The notes: generated by a model from the sequence alone, not told the origin. 64,000 nt of DNA from Pseudonocardia sp. (GCF_025465255.1 NZ_JAODNI010000102.1:1-64000); one strand, 5' to 3'; shown: positions 1-9,196, counted from the first letter of the stretch. Made by a program: numbers and translations.

Positions 1-737
1 ACCACCCGCTGTCCTCGCACTTCGAGGAGGCGGACTGCCTCGTCGTGTTCGACGACGTGCTGGTGCCGTGGGACCGGGTGTTCCTGCACGGCGACGTGGA
101 ACTGGCCAACGCCCTCTACGCCGAGACCGACCTGCGCCAGCACACCGCGCACCAGACCGGCGTCCGCGGCCTGGTCAAGCTGCAGTTCGTCACCGGGCTG
201 GCGATGAAGCTCAGCCAGTCGGTGAAGATCGACGGTTTCCTGCACGTGCAGCAGAAGCTCGGCGAGTGCATCGCCGCCGTCGAGCAGGCGCACGCGCTGC
301 TCGTCGCGGCGGAGGCCGAGTACGAGACCACCGCGACCGGCACGGTCCGACCCCGGTTCAACGCGCTGCAGACGCTGCGGGTGGTGCTGGCCACGCAGTA
401 CCCCAAGCTGGTCGAGGTGCTGCAGACCCTCGGTGCGGGCGGCCTGCTGATGATGCCCTCGGCCGAGGACTTCGGCTCGCCGATCGCCGAGGACATCGCG
501 CGCTACTACCGCGGCGCCGAGATGTCCGCGGTGGACCGGATCCGGCTCTACAAGCTGGCCTGGGACCTGTGCGGCGACGCGTTCGGGCAGCGCGCCGTGC
601 AGTACGAGCGCTACTACGCCGGCGACCCGGTGCGCATCCTCGCCATGAACTACCTGGCCTACGACAAGTCCGAGTGCTTCCGTCTGGTCGACCGCGCGCT
701 GGCACTCGCCGGCGATCCCGACACCCCGGCACCGTGA
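1..737 (+). CDS. HpaB-type flavin-dependent aromatic monooxygenase, C-terminal part
   Basis: The gene is cut by the left edge; the frame is open from base 3 and ends with TGA at 735-737. The visible 244 residues resemble the C-terminal half of the 4-hydroxyphenylacetate 3-monooxygenase (HpaB) / 4-hydroxybutyryl-CoA dehydratase family, with the landmark FDDVLVPWDRVF near the edge and a helical C-terminal domain. Members use FADH2 from a separate reductase to hydroxylate phenols or related rings. The next gene, overlapping the stop by 4 bases, encodes such a flavin reductase, which supports a two-component monooxygenase. The substrate cannot be told from this part. The methionine at 45 is internal, not a start. 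Confidence 0.88.
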   Translation, partial: HPLSSHFEEADCLVVFDDVLVPWDRVFLHGDVELANALYAETDLRQHTAHQTGVRGLVKLQFVTGLAMKLSQSVKIDGFLHVQQKLGECIAAVEQAHALLVAAEAEYETTATGTVRPRFNALQTLRVVLATQYPKLVEVLQTLGAGGLLMMPSAEDFGSPIAEDIARYYRGAEMSAVDRIRLYKLAWDLCGDAFGQRAVQYERYYAGDPVRILAMNYLAYDKSECFRLVDRALALAGDPDTPAP

Positions 738-1276
738 CGGCGGCCCCGCGAGCGGTGGAGCCCGGACGCTTCCGCCACGCGCTCGGCCAGTTCGCCACCG
801 GCGTCACCGTGATCACGACGACCACCGCCACGGGGCCGGTCGGCTGCACGGTGAGCGCGTTCTGCTCGCTCTCGCTCGACCCGCCGCTGGTGCTCGCCTG
901 CCTCGGCCGGGACCGGTCGATGCACCGCGCGCTCATGTCGGCGCCGGGGTTCGGGGTCAGCATCCTCGCCTCCGACCAGGGGCCGCTCGCCCGCGACTTC
1001 GCCCGACCGGCGGACCGGTTCGCCGGCGTCGCCCACTCCCCCGGCCGCTACGGCCCGCACCTCGACGGCGCCCTCGCCCACCTCGACTGCGCGGTGCACG
1101 AGATCCGCGAAGGCGGCGACCACGTGATCGTCCTCGGGCTCCTCGACGCGGTGGCGGTGCACGTGGGCGAACCACTGCTCTACGCCCAGGGCGCGTTCCT
1201 GGACCTTCCCGGCCCCGACTGGGAGCGCGCCGCCGCGTCCGCCCCACAGGAATGGTTGCTCTCCGCCCCCTGGTGA
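734..1276 (+). CDS. flavin reductase of a two-component monooxygenase (HpaC-like)
   Basis: Encodes 180 residues starting at GTG 734, inside the stop of the monooxygenase gene (GTGA overlap), a sign of translational coupling. The protein matches the flavin reductase domain family: FRHALGQFATGVTVIT at the N terminus, then GCTVSAFCSLSLDPPLV, the usual FMN/FAD-binding strand-turn, and GRYGPHLDGALAHLDC in the middle. Its expected job is NAD(P)H-dependent reduction of free flavin supplied to the oxygenase upstream. A longer open frame extends upstream but runs through the monooxygenase gene and is not real. Confidence 0.9.
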   Translation: MTAAPRAVEPGRFRHALGQFATGVTVITTTTATGPVGCTVSAFCSLSLDPPLVLACLGRDRSMHRALMSAPGFGVSILASDQGPLARDFARPADRFAGVAHSPGRYGPHLDGALAHLDCAVHEIREGGDHVIVLGLLDAVAVHVGEPLLYAQGAFLDLPGPDWERAAASAPQEWLLSAPW

Positions 1277-1316
1277 GCCGCTCGCACGCCCCTCTCTACC
1301 TGCAAAGGAGCAGTTG

Positions 1317-2390
1317 ATGGAGTTCTTCATCGGCACATGCGCCAAGATCGACCAGGTCGGCATCGTCAAACAGGCCGAGGACGTCGGGGTCACGCACTTC
1401 GGCGCCGGCGAGGGGCCGCTGCTGTTCAGCGACCCCTACCAGTACCTCGCGCTCGCCGCCCGCGAGACCTCCACGATCAACCTCGGCACCTGGGTCACCA
1501 ACCCGCTGACCCGCATCCCCGCCGTGACGGCCAACTCGCACGCCACGCTCAACGCCCTCGCCCCCGGCCGCACCTTCCTCGGCATCGGCACGGCGAACAA
1601 CGCGCTGCGCTCGATGGGCCACAGCCCGGCGAGCATCGCCCAGCTCGACGACGCGCTCCGGGTCACCACCGGCCTGCTCGCCGGCGAGCGGGTCACCGAG
1701 AAGTGGCGGGGCAAGGAGCGCGAGCTGGAGTTCCTCGACAAGGACGGCAGCTGGTACAACCTCGACGACCCGATCCCGGTATGGATGGCCGCCGGTGGCC
1801 CGCGCGGCATCCAGGTCGCCGCCCGCTACGCCGACTACGTGGCCTACTGCCTCGGCCCGGACCCCGAGATGATCAAACTGGTGCGCCGGGAGCTGGACAA
1901 GGCGGTCGCCGACGCCGGCCGCCCGCCCGGCTCGGTCAAGCTCGTCGCGGTCAGCTGGTTCTACCAGCTGCGCAACGGCGAGACCTGGGAGGACGGCGTC
2001 GACCACGGCTTCGCCTCCGGCCCGATCAGCTCGTGCCTGACCAACATCGGGTTCATGCGCCAGCACGCCGCCGAGCTCGACCCCTCGATCGTCGAGGCCA
2101 GCGCGGCCGCGGCCACCGCCTACCTCGGCGACCCGAACACCACCGAGCAACCGCACTACCTCGACACCTGGTCGAAGTACCAGAAGGGGCTCGACGACTC
2201 GCACCGGCCGCTGATCACCAAGCAGCTGTGCGACTACTGGTGCCTCTACGGCTCCCCCGACGAGATCTGGGAGAAGGCCCAGGGCATGGTCGAGGCGGGC
2301 GTGGACATGCTCAGCGTGTTCCTGTCCAACCCGTTCACCGCGGAGCGGGACATCGCCGACATCGGAACCTCGATCCTCGCCCGCGCATAG
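1317..2390 (+). CDS. LLM class flavin- or F420-dependent oxidoreductase
   Basis: Encodes 357 residues of the bacterial luciferase-like fold. Seen: N-terminal MEFFIGTCAKIDQVGIV, a GAGEGPLLFSDPYQYLALAA segment and the strand TSTINLGTWVTNPLTRIPAV typical of the F420-dependent branch. ATG 1317 is chosen because AAAGGAG (1304-1310) sits 6 bases before it; TTG 1314 in the same frame is closer than usual. It follows the flavin reductase by 40 bases and probably belongs to the same aromatic-oxidation operon. Whether the cofactor is FMN or F420 and what it oxidises cannot be determined here. Confidence 0.85.
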   Translation: MEFFIGTCAKIDQVGIVKQAEDVGVTHFGAGEGPLLFSDPYQYLALAARETSTINLGTWVTNPLTRIPAVTANSHATLNALAPGRTFLGIGTANNALRSMGHSPASIAQLDDALRVTTGLLAGERVTEKWRGKERELEFLDKDGSWYNLDDPIPVWMAAGGPRGIQVAARYADYVAYCLGPDPEMIKLVRRELDKAVADAGRPPGSVKLVAVSWFYQLRNGETWEDGVDHGFASGPISSCLTNIGFMRQHAAELDPSIVEASAAAATAYLGDPNTTEQPHYLDTWSKYQKGLDDSHRPLITKQLCDYWCLYGSPDEIWEKAQGMVEAGVDMLSVFLSNPFTAERDIADIGTSILARA

Positions 2391-2519
2391 CTCCTCCCGG
2401 CGATCGGCCGGGGCTCCGGAAACTCGGCCGCCGGCTCAGCCGGGGACCAGCCCGAGCCGGCCACCATCCCGGCAAGATGGGGTTTTCTCGCCGGAGGGTC
2501 GCGAGGACATTCGGGCGGC

Positions 2520-2815
2520 GTGGCCTGGAGAGCGGGCGGCGCGCGGGCCGAGCGCGATGTCGTGCGCCTGTGCCATCGCGGCCTCGACATCGACCGGTTG
2601 CCGCAGCAGCTGCTGCAGTCGCTGCGCCGGGCGGTGTCGATCGACGCGGCGTTCTTCACCACGGCCGACCCCGGGACGCTGCTGTTCACCGGCGCGTACC
2701 AGGAGGAGCCGCTCCCGTCCGCGGGGCTGCTGCTCCTGGACAACGAGTTGGCCGGGGAGGACGTCAACACCTTCACCTCGCTGGCCGGTTCGGCACCGCA
2801 CGTGGCATCCCCGGA
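2520..2815 (+). pseudogene. truncated N-terminal piece of a GAF/LuxR-type transcriptional regulator
   Basis: A frame opening near 2520 gives VVRLCHRGLDIDRLPQQLLQ, then SIDAAFFTTADPGTLLFTGA and LLLLDNELAGEDVNTFTSLA. This is the signature start of actinobacterial HTH regulators whose first domain is GAF-like and whose LuxR-type HTH lies about 250 residues later. Similarity stops around 2805-2815 (after PHVAS) and the frame runs into low-value residues that overlap the end of the opposing FAD oxidase gene. No HTH follows. The gene has therefore lost its 3' two thirds. No clear ribosome site precedes it. The exact breakpoint is an estimate. Confidence 0.6.
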
Positions 2816-2835
2816 CAGGGCTGCACCCCGCCGAA

Positions 2836-4221
2836 TCAGCGAACTCCCGAGGGCGTTTCCGCGCTGCGGCCGGCTCGAGGCCGACTCGGGGCAGGCGCGA
2901 TGTTCTGGTTCAACCGGAAGACGTTCGCGGGATCGTAGACCTGTTTGAGTTCCGCCAACCGCCCGCGATTGGGGCCGTAGGCGGACCGAACGCGGTCGGG
3001 GCCCTCGACACCGAGATTGTTGACGTACACGGCGTCCTCGAGGTGCGGAGCCATTGCGGCGAACGATTCCCGGGCCCAGGCGATGGTCCGCGCAGATTCC
3101 TCCGGATCCGCCCATTGGGCGAGGATCAGGAAGTCGTACTGGTCGGCACGATGCGGGAACGCGGTCGCGGCGACGGGGACCCGGGCGGCCGCTCCGCGCA
3201 GGGCCTGCAGCCCGATCCCGCTCACGCCCGGCGGCATCCCCCGAACGATCTCGAGCAGTGTGCCGATCGCCTCGTCGGTGAGGTGGCGCAGGTAACCGGA
3301 CTTCCAGTAGTGCTGCATGCCGAGCGGGAAGCCCGCATCCGGCGCGCTCTGCAGCGCGACGTACGGCATCACGGTGATCGCATCCAGCGCGGGCCGCCCG
3401 AAGGCGCGCAACGGGCGCAGTACCCGTTCTCCCTCGTCCGGCGATCCGCACCAGCAGACACCGAGGGACAGCATCGGGGCGCCGGAGGGGCCGAGCGCGA
3501 GCGAGACCGCCGTCGTCAGCTCGTCGGGGGCCGCCGCCATGAACTCGTCGTGGAAGCGCAGGACGTCCCCCGCCACGTCCCAGGGAAAGGACAGCCCGCC
3601 CGCGAGCACGGGCCCGACCGGATGCAGGCGATAGCCGAACGAGGTGACGACACCGAAGTTGCCGCCACCACCGCGCAGCCCCCACAGCAGGTCGGTGTGC
3701 TCCTCCGGGCCGACCCGCAGCACCTCTCCGTCGGCGGTCACCACCTCGGCGGCGACGAGGTTGTCGCACGCCAGGCCGTACCGGCCGTTGAGCCACCCGA
3801 GGCCGCCGCCGAGGGTGAGGCCGGCGATGCCGGTCCTGGACATCACCCCGAGCGGGGTGGCCAGGCCGTGGCGTTGGGTCGCGCGGTCGAGGTCACCCAG
3901 CAGCAGCCCGGCTCCGGCCTGTGCGAGACGGCGCTCCGGGTCGACGCGCACCCCCGTCATCGGTGACAGGTCCAGCATGATCCCGCCGTCGCAGACGGCG
4001 CTGCCCGCGACGTTGTGCCCGCCGCCGCGGACGGAGAGCACGAGGTCGTGATCGCGCGCGAACGCGATGCCGCGTACGACGTCCGCGGCGTCGTGGCACC
4101 GGACGACGGCCAGCGGCCTCCGGTCGATCATCGCGTTGAACACGGCACGGGCGGAGTCGTACCCGGCGTCGCCGGGCCTGAGCACATCGCCCGGGACGTC
4201 GAGGGTCGGTTGCGTGGTCAC
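2836..4221 (-). CDS. FAD-linked oxidoreductase, berberine bridge enzyme type
   Basis: Encodes 461 residues. Domains: PCMH-type FAD-binding domain (about 35-210) with SVRGGGHN, whose His69 is the usual covalent 8-alpha-histidyl FAD site, and GIAGLTLGGGLGWLNGRYGL; then the substrate domain and a C-terminal berberine-bridge segment YDPANVFRLNQNI. The second cysteine that makes FAD bicovalent in some members is not seen (LGVMSR at that place). Such enzymes oxidise alcohols, sugars or antibiotic intermediates and release H2O2. The start is GTG 4221, with GGGAGC about 8 bases ahead. It lies 59 bases behind the SARP regulator gene on the same strand and is its probable target. Confidence 0.88.
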   Translation of the reverse strand: MTTQPTLDVPGDVLRPGDAGYDSARAVFNAMIDRRPLAVVRCHDAADVVRGIAFARDHDLVLSVRGGGHNVAGSAVCDGGIMLDLSPMTGVRVDPERRLAQAGAGLLLGDLDRATQRHGLATPLGVMSRTGIAGLTLGGGLGWLNGRYGLACDNLVAAEVVTADGEVLRVGPEEHTDLLWGLRGGGGNFGVVTSFGYRLHPVGPVLAGGLSFPWDVAGDVLRFHDEFMAAAPDELTTAVSLALGPSGAPMLSLGVCWCGSPDEGERVLRPLRAFGRPALDAITVMPYVALQSAPDAGFPLGMQHYWKSGYLRHLTDEAIGTLLEIVRGMPPGVSGIGLQALRGAAARVPVAATAFPHRADQYDFLILAQWADPEESARTIAWARESFAAMAPHLEDAVYVNNLGVEGPDRVRSAYGPNRGRLAELKQVYDPANVFRLNQNIAPAPSRPRAGRSAETPSGVR

Positions 4222-4280
4222 GGCATGCTCCCGGTTGTCGGAGTGGGCCGCCGAGTGTCGGCGGCCCGGCTAACCGGCGG

Positions 4281-7172
4281 CTAACCGTGCGGGGCGTGGA
4301 GCGGCCGGGTGGGAAGGGGGACGCCGATCTCGGCCCGCAGCGCCGCGGCGTCGGCGAGCAGGCCGGCCGCCGTCCGGTCGTCGCCCCCGGCGGTCGCGAC
4401 GCCGGCGAGGCCCTCGAGCGCCGCCGCCGTCCCGGCACGGTGACCGATCCGCCGGCACAGCTCCAACGAGCGCCCGAAGGCCGCACGGGCGGGCGCGCGC
4501 TCGCGCGCGGCCAGCGCGATCCGCCCGGCCAGGTGCAGCGCGGAGGCCTCGCCCTCCCGGTAGCCCACGAGCCGGTAGTGGCCGAGGGCCTCCTCCACCA
4601 GCCGCCGGGCCTCGGACACGTCGCCCCAGCGGTGCTCCAGCGAGGCGAGGACGTCGACGGCCAGTCCGCGCGCCAGCTCCTCCCCCACCTCGTCGGCGTG
4701 GGCCAGAGATCGGACCGCCACCGCCCTGGCCGCGTCCGGCTCGTTCCGGTCGCGGTGCAGCCGGGCCAGCTGTGCCTCCGCCATCGCTGCCCGCCACAGG
4801 TCGCCACCGGCGATCGAGGCTTCCACGGCGTCCTCGTAGAGCTGCCGAGCCCGGTCGAACCGGGCACGCGCCCACTCCACCGTGGCCTCCATCGCGAGCG
4901 CGTCCCCCTCCCACGCACGCTCCCCGGTGGTGCGCGCCAGCCGGAGCTGCTCGCCGGCCAGTACCGCGCTGGCCTCGAACTCGGCCCGGCCGAGATGCAT
5001 CAGGGCTCCGGCCGAGAGCAGGGGCAGGCGGTCCGACGGCCGGTCGGCGCCGACCGCATCGAGACCGGCGTGCACCCAGTGCAGTCCCTCGTCGCGTGCC
5101 CCCCGCAGATCCCAGTAGTGCCACAGGCATCCGACGAGCTGCGCCCCGGACTCGGGGTCGCCGCCCCGCCCGAACGACCATTCCAGCGCGGACCGGAAGT
5201 TGTCGCTCTCGCGGTGCAGCCGGGCCAGCCAGGGGGCGGAGTCCGCTCCGAACAGGTGCGCCCCGGATTCGGTCGCCCACACGAGGTAGTGGCGGGCGTG
5301 CCGCTCCCGCAGCAGGGGGAGTTCGCCGTCGGCGAGCCGCTCGCGGGCGAACCGGCGGGTGGTCTCCAGCAGGTGGTAGCGCATCTCGCCACCCACTCCT
5401 TCGTCGAGCTGGACCGTGCTGCATGCCACCAGCCGGGAGAGGAGCCGGGCGACATCGGCGCCGACGAGCTCGCCGCCTCCGGCCACCGCCTCCGCGGCGT
5501 CGAGCCCGAAGGCCGCAGGAAACACCGCGACCCGGGTCAGGAGCACCCGCTCGGCCGTCGCCAGCAGGTCATGGCTCCAGGCCACGGTCGCGGCCAGGCT
5601 GCGGTGCCGCGGGTCCGCGGTCCGGGTGGCGGAGTCGAGCAGCCGGAAACGGTTGTCGAGCCGGTCGGCGAGGTCCCGCAGCGGCATCGACGCCGCGCGG
5701 GCGGCCGCGAGCTCGAGAGCGAGCGGCAGCCCGTCGAGGCGACGGCACACGTCCAGCACGAGACGTGCGTTGTCCGCCGTGACGGCGAACCCGGGACGGG
5801 CCGCCGCCGCGCGCTCGGCGAACAGACGCACCGCCTCACACGACGCGATACGGCGCCAGTCGTCGTGCTCCGCGGCCAGCCCCAGCGGCCGCACCGGGTG
5901 GACCTGCTCCCCCGGCACGCCCAGTCGCTCGCGGCTGGTCGCGAGCAGTCGCATCCGCCCGACGCGGGCGAGCACGGCCTGGACGAAGGCCGCACAGTCC
6001 TCCACGAGGTGCTCACAGTTGTCGAGGACGATCAGGGTGTCGCGTCCGGACAGGGCCGCCGCGATCGTCGCGGTGAGGGCCTGGCCGGGCTCGGCGTGGA
6101 CGCCCAGCGCGGCGGCGAGGGTCTCGTCGAACAGCGCCGACGCCGTCAGCGGTGTCAGGTCGACGAGGAACGCCTCGGCCGCACCACCGTCGGCGAGCCG
6201 GCCGGCCACCTCCAGGGCGAGCCTGGTCTTGCCGGAACCACCGGGCCCGGTGAGGGTGACGAGACGATGCGTCCCGAGCAGCGCCGCCACCTCGTCCCGC
6301 TCGCGTGCCCGCCCGATGAAAGTGCTGACGGGCGCGGGAAGCCCGCTGCCGGGACGCCGGCCCTCCACCCGGGCCCGCAGCTCCAGGTCCCCGCTCTGCC
6401 GCAGGATCTCCCGCTCGAGACGTCGCAGATGCGGGCCGGGCTCCAGGCCGAGGTCGGCGGCCAGCCTCCGCCGCACCGCCCGGTACGTCTCCAGTGCCTC
6501 GGACTGCCGGCCGCAGCGGTACAGGGCGACCATGAGCCGGCCCCGCAGCCCCTCCCGCAACGGATGCGCCGCCACCAGAGCCTCCAGGTCCGCGACCACC
6601 TCGTGGTGGCGGCCCAGCCCCAGCTCGGCGTCCACCCGGAGCTCGGCGCACTGCACGCGGAGCTCGTCGAGGCGTACGGCCGCGTCCCGGGCGAATCCCT
6701 CCTCGAGACCGTCCAGCGCGGGCCCACGCCACAGGCCGAGTGCCTCGGCAAGTACCGGCGCCGCCCGCGCCGGGGCCCCTTCGACCAGCCGTCGCCCCTC
6801 CGCGAGAAGCGTCTCGAATCGGGAAGCGTCCAGCTGCTCCGGACGCACCTGCAGGGCGTACCCGCCGCCACGGGTGAGGAGCAGCGGCGGCTCCCCGCTC
6901 CCGCGAGGTCCCGCGACGGCCCTGCGGAGCCCGGCGATCGCGCCGTGCACCATCGTCGACGCGGTCGGCGGGGCGACACCGGGCCAGAGCATGTCGACCA
7001 GCTGATCGACCGGGACCGTGCGGCCGGCCTGGACCAGGAGCGCGGCGAGCACCGCACGCCGGCGCGTCGACCCCAACGCCAGCGACGTCCCGGTGGCGTC
7101 GTACGCGGTGACGGCGCCGAGGAGACCGAACGTCACCCTGCCCGGCCCGGCGTCCCCCGCTGCCCCGCCCAT
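4281..7172 (-). CDS. AfsR/SARP-family regulator with NB-ARC ATPase and TPR region
   Basis: Encodes 963 residues from ATG 7172, preceded by GGTGGAG; an in-frame ATG at 7256 would add 28 residues without better support. Domain order: OmpR-like winged helix (about 12-95; RRAVLAALLVQAGRTVPVDQ), bacterial transcriptional activator domain (about 100-245), NB-ARC ATPase (about 290-560) with Walker A GPGGSGKTRLA and Walker B LIVLDNCEHL, then TPR-type helices to the end. The large AfsR-type members activate secondary-metabolite or transport genes in response to phosphorylation or nucleotide. No biosynthetic cluster is nearby; the only candidate co-transcribed target is the FAD oxidase downstream. Confidence 0.9.
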   Translation of the reverse strand: MGGAAGDAGPGRVTFGLLGAVTAYDATGTSLALGSTRRRAVLAALLVQAGRTVPVDQLVDMLWPGVAPPTASTMVHGAIAGLRRAVAGPRGSGEPPLLLTRGGGYALQVRPEQLDASRFETLLAEGRRLVEGAPARAAPVLAEALGLWRGPALDGLEEGFARDAAVRLDELRVQCAELRVDAELGLGRHHEVVADLEALVAAHPLREGLRGRLMVALYRCGRQSEALETYRAVRRRLAADLGLEPGPHLRRLEREILRQSGDLELRARVEGRRPGSGLPAPVSTFIGRARERDEVAALLGTHRLVTLTGPGGSGKTRLALEVAGRLADGGAAEAFLVDLTPLTASALFDETLAAALGVHAEPGQALTATIAAALSGRDTLIVLDNCEHLVEDCAAFVQAVLARVGRMRLLATSRERLGVPGEQVHPVRPLGLAAEHDDWRRIASCEAVRLFAERAAAARPGFAVTADNARLVLDVCRRLDGLPLALELAAARAASMPLRDLADRLDNRFRLLDSATRTADPRHRSLAATVAWSHDLLATAERVLLTRVAVFPAAFGLDAAEAVAGGGELVGADVARLLSRLVACSTVQLDEGVGGEMRYHLLETTRRFARERLADGELPLLRERHARHYLVWATESGAHLFGADSAPWLARLHRESDNFRSALEWSFGRGGDPESGAQLVGCLWHYWDLRGARDEGLHWVHAGLDAVGADRPSDRLPLLSAGALMHLGRAEFEASAVLAGEQLRLARTTGERAWEGDALAMEATVEWARARFDRARQLYEDAVEASIAGGDLWRAAMAEAQLARLHRDRNEPDAARAVAVRSLAHADEVGEELARGLAVDVLASLEHRWGDVSEARRLVEEALGHYRLVGYREGEASALHLAGRIALAARERAPARAAFGRSLELCRRIGHRAGTAAALEGLAGVATAGGDDRTAAGLLADAAALRAEIGVPLPTRPLHAPHG

Positions 7173-7302
7173 GAGCGCTCCACCCTCGACCGCCCCGACC
7201 CCGGCGGCCGCCCGGTGGAGAATCCCGCGACTCACCCGGCCTGACAAGACGCCCATGCCCCCGGCCGCCTCGGTGGCGGACCCGGAGCGATCGGGGCTCC
7301 CG

Positions 7303-8493
7303 TCACCCCTGGAGGTCGCGGAGCCGCTTCTCGATCTCCTCGCGGAGCCGGTCGAGGCCTTCGCCGGTCGCCGCGGAGACGGGGACCGACCCCGGGTAGG
7401 CGTGCTCCAGGGCGGCGACCCGGTCGGGTTCGGCGACGTCGATCTTGTTGAGGGCGAGCAGCTCTGGCCGGTGTGCGGCCTCGATGTCGTGCAGGACGCC
7501 CCGGACCGTCGTGATCTGGTCGATCGCGTCGGGAGCCGAGGCGTCGACGACGTGCAGGACGAGGTCGGCGGCGGCGATCTCGTCGAGGGTGGACCGGAAC
7601 GCGTCGATGAGCTGGTGGGGCAGATGCCGGACGAAGCCGACGGTGTCGATGAGGGTGGCGGTGGTGCCGTCCGGGAGGCGGGTGCGGCGCACCAGCGGGT
7701 CGAGGGTCGCGAACAGGGCGTCCTCGACCAGCGCGTCCGCCGTGGCGAGCCGGTTGAGCAGTGAGGACTTGCCCGCGTTGGTGTAGCCGCTGATGGCCAC
7801 CGACGGGACGCGGTTGCGGGAGCGGCGGGCGCGGGTGGTCTCCCGGCGACGCGCGAGCCTGCCGATCTGGTCGCGCAGCACGGACATCCGCTGCCGCAAC
7901 CGCCGGCGCTGCGTCTCCAGGCGCTGTTCGCCCGGGCCGCGGACGCCGATGCCGGCGCCGCCCGCCACCCGGCCGCCGCCGACCCGGGACAGGCCCTGTC
8001 CGCTGCCGCGCAACCTGGGCAGCTGGTAGGCCAGCTGGGCGAGCTCGACCTGGGCCTTGCCCTCGCGGGAGTGCGCGTGCTCGGCGAAGATGTCCAGGAT
8101 CAGGGCGGTCCGGTCGGCGACCCGCACCCCCGTGCGGTCCTCGAGTCCGCGGACCTGGGCCGGGGTCGGCTCGCCGTCGACGATCACCAGGTCCGCCGCC
8201 TCCTGCTCCACCAGCCGGGCGAGCTCCTCGACCTTCCCGGACCCCAGGTAGGTCGCGGGATCGGGAGACCGGCGGTTCTGGGTGAGCTCGCCGACGACCG
8301 CCAGCCCGTCGGTCTCGGCGAGCCGGGCCAGCTCGGCGAGGGAGGGGTCGCCGTCGTCGTCGCCGTCGGTACCCGGACGGGGCCCGGCCGGGCGGAGCGC
8401 CAGCAGGACCGCGCGAGGGGGCTCGGTCCGGATCTCGCCGGCCTCCCCGCCGTCGGACCCGGTCCGCTGTCCCAGGAGCCAGGTTCCGGGCAT
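7303..8493 (-). CDS. hflX: ribosome-associated GTPase HflX
   Basis: Encodes 396 residues. The N-terminal HflX domain carries GELTQNRRSPDPATYLGSGK, the linker has the QLAYQLPRLRGSGQGLSR and GGAGIGVRGPGE hallmarks, and the G domain has G1 GYTNAGKSSLL, G3 DTVGF and G4 NKID. HflX binds the 50S subunit and splits or rescues stalled ribosomes under heat and antibiotic stress. The start is a minus-strand ATG at 8493 with a purine-rich GGAGGAGGAGAC stretch just upstream. This short form is near the usual 400-430 residues. Neighbours on both sides are unrelated, so it is probably its own transcript. Confidence 0.95.
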   Translation of the reverse strand: MPGTWLLGQRTGSDGGEAGEIRTEPPRAVLLALRPAGPRPGTDGDDDGDPSLAELARLAETDGLAVVGELTQNRRSPDPATYLGSGKVEELARLVEQEAADLVIVDGEPTPAQVRGLEDRTGVRVADRTALILDIFAEHAHSREGKAQVELAQLAYQLPRLRGSGQGLSRVGGGRVAGGAGIGVRGPGEQRLETQRRRLRQRMSVLRDQIGRLARRRETTRARRSRNRVPSVAISGYTNAGKSSLLNRLATADALVEDALFATLDPLVRRTRLPDGTTATLIDTVGFVRHLPHQLIDAFRSTLDEIAAADLVLHVVDASAPDAIDQITTVRGVLHDIEAAHRPELLALNKIDVAEPDRVAALEHAYPGSVPVSAATGEGLDRLREEIEKRLRDLQG

Positions 8494-8589
8494 CAGCGTC
8501 TCCTCCTCCTGGTGTGGACTCCTCAGACCGGGCGGCTACCCCGTCGCGCGACCGTGATGCGCCGACGCGGCGACTTTGCGCCCAGCGCC

Positions 8590-8619
8590 GCCCGCCCGGG
8601 TCGACGGGCCCGGGCGGGC
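8590..8619 (-). terminator. GC-rich hairpin behind the hemerythrin-like gene
   Basis: Perfect 11-base arms GCCCGCCCGGG (8590-8600) and CCCGGGCGGGC (8609-8619) enclose an 8-base loop. It starts 14 bases past the stop of the minus-strand gene that ends at 8633 and lies in front of hflX. No U tract follows, as is common in high-GC actinobacteria. Assignment as a terminator is inference. Confidence 0.55.
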
Positions 8620-8632
8620 TGCGCGGTGGACG

Positions 8633-9196
8633 TCAGCCCGTGTCGCGGCCGGTGAGCTTGTCCCGCAGCCGATCCACCAGTCCGACGCCGGGCCCGGCGA
8701 CCTTGTGGAAGAGCTCGTTGTTCGGTGCATTGGGGTGCGGCCGGGTCGGCGCGATCTTCTTCGCCGTGTCCACCTTCTCCCGGAGCTCGACGAGCTTGTC
8801 GCGCGGAACCGACTCGCGCAACCGCGGGAACTGCTCCGTCTCCTCGGCGTTCGCGTGGTGCCGGAGCGTCTCGGTCATGTCCCGGACCAGGGTCTCGAAC
8901 CGGGCGTCGGCCGGGTCGGCCCCCTCGAGCTGCTTCATGATCTTCTCGAGCTGCTTGTGCTCCTCGGCGTCGTGCTCCACGGTCCGCTCGCCGTCGGGCA
9001 GGTGTTCCTTCATCACCGGGTAGACGTACATCTCCTCCGCGACCGAGTGCCGGACCACCTCGGCGATCACGGTGTCCGCGAGGTCCCGCTTCTCGGCGGG
9101 ATCGGTGCTGTTCGTGATCCGCTCGAGCAGCTCGAGCGCCTCGCGGTGGTCCGTAGTCAGCTCGTCGATGACGTCGATCTGGGTGGGCTGGGCCAC
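8633..9196 (-). CDS. hemerythrin HHE domain protein
   Basis: Encodes 187 residues from GTG 9196, with a strong GAGGAGG 5 bases before it; the longer upstream frame lacks support. The histidine/glutamate pattern of the HHE fold is present: DELTTDHREALELL, VVRHSVAEEMYVYPVM, EHDAEEHKQLEKIM, and RHHANAEETEQFPRL. This cation-binding four-helix bundle holds a di-iron centre and is tied in other bacteria to O2, NO or peroxide handling. The C-terminal 40 residues (PHPNAPNNELFHKVAGP) are typical of actinobacterial members. It stands alone between hflX and a DUF1360 gene. Confidence 0.88.
   Translation of the reverse strand: MAQPTQIDVIDELTTDHREALELLERITNSTDPAEKRDLADTVIAEVVRHSVAEEMYVYPVMKEHLPDGERTVEHDAEEHKQLEKIMKQLEGADPADARFETLVRDMTETLRHHANAEETEQFPRLRESVPRDKLVELREKVDTAKKIAPTRPHPNAPNNELFHKVAGPGVGLVDRLRDKLTGRDTG

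Noticed and set aside
2836-7172. SARP plus oxidase as the edge of an antibiotic biosynthetic cluster
   Set aside because: No PKS, NRPS, terpene or RiPP genes lie within the window on either side.
4287-7244. A 985-residue open frame on the plus strand opposite the SARP gene
   Set aside because: Antisense shadow of a GC-rich gene: codon bias is the mirror of the true gene and no family features are present.
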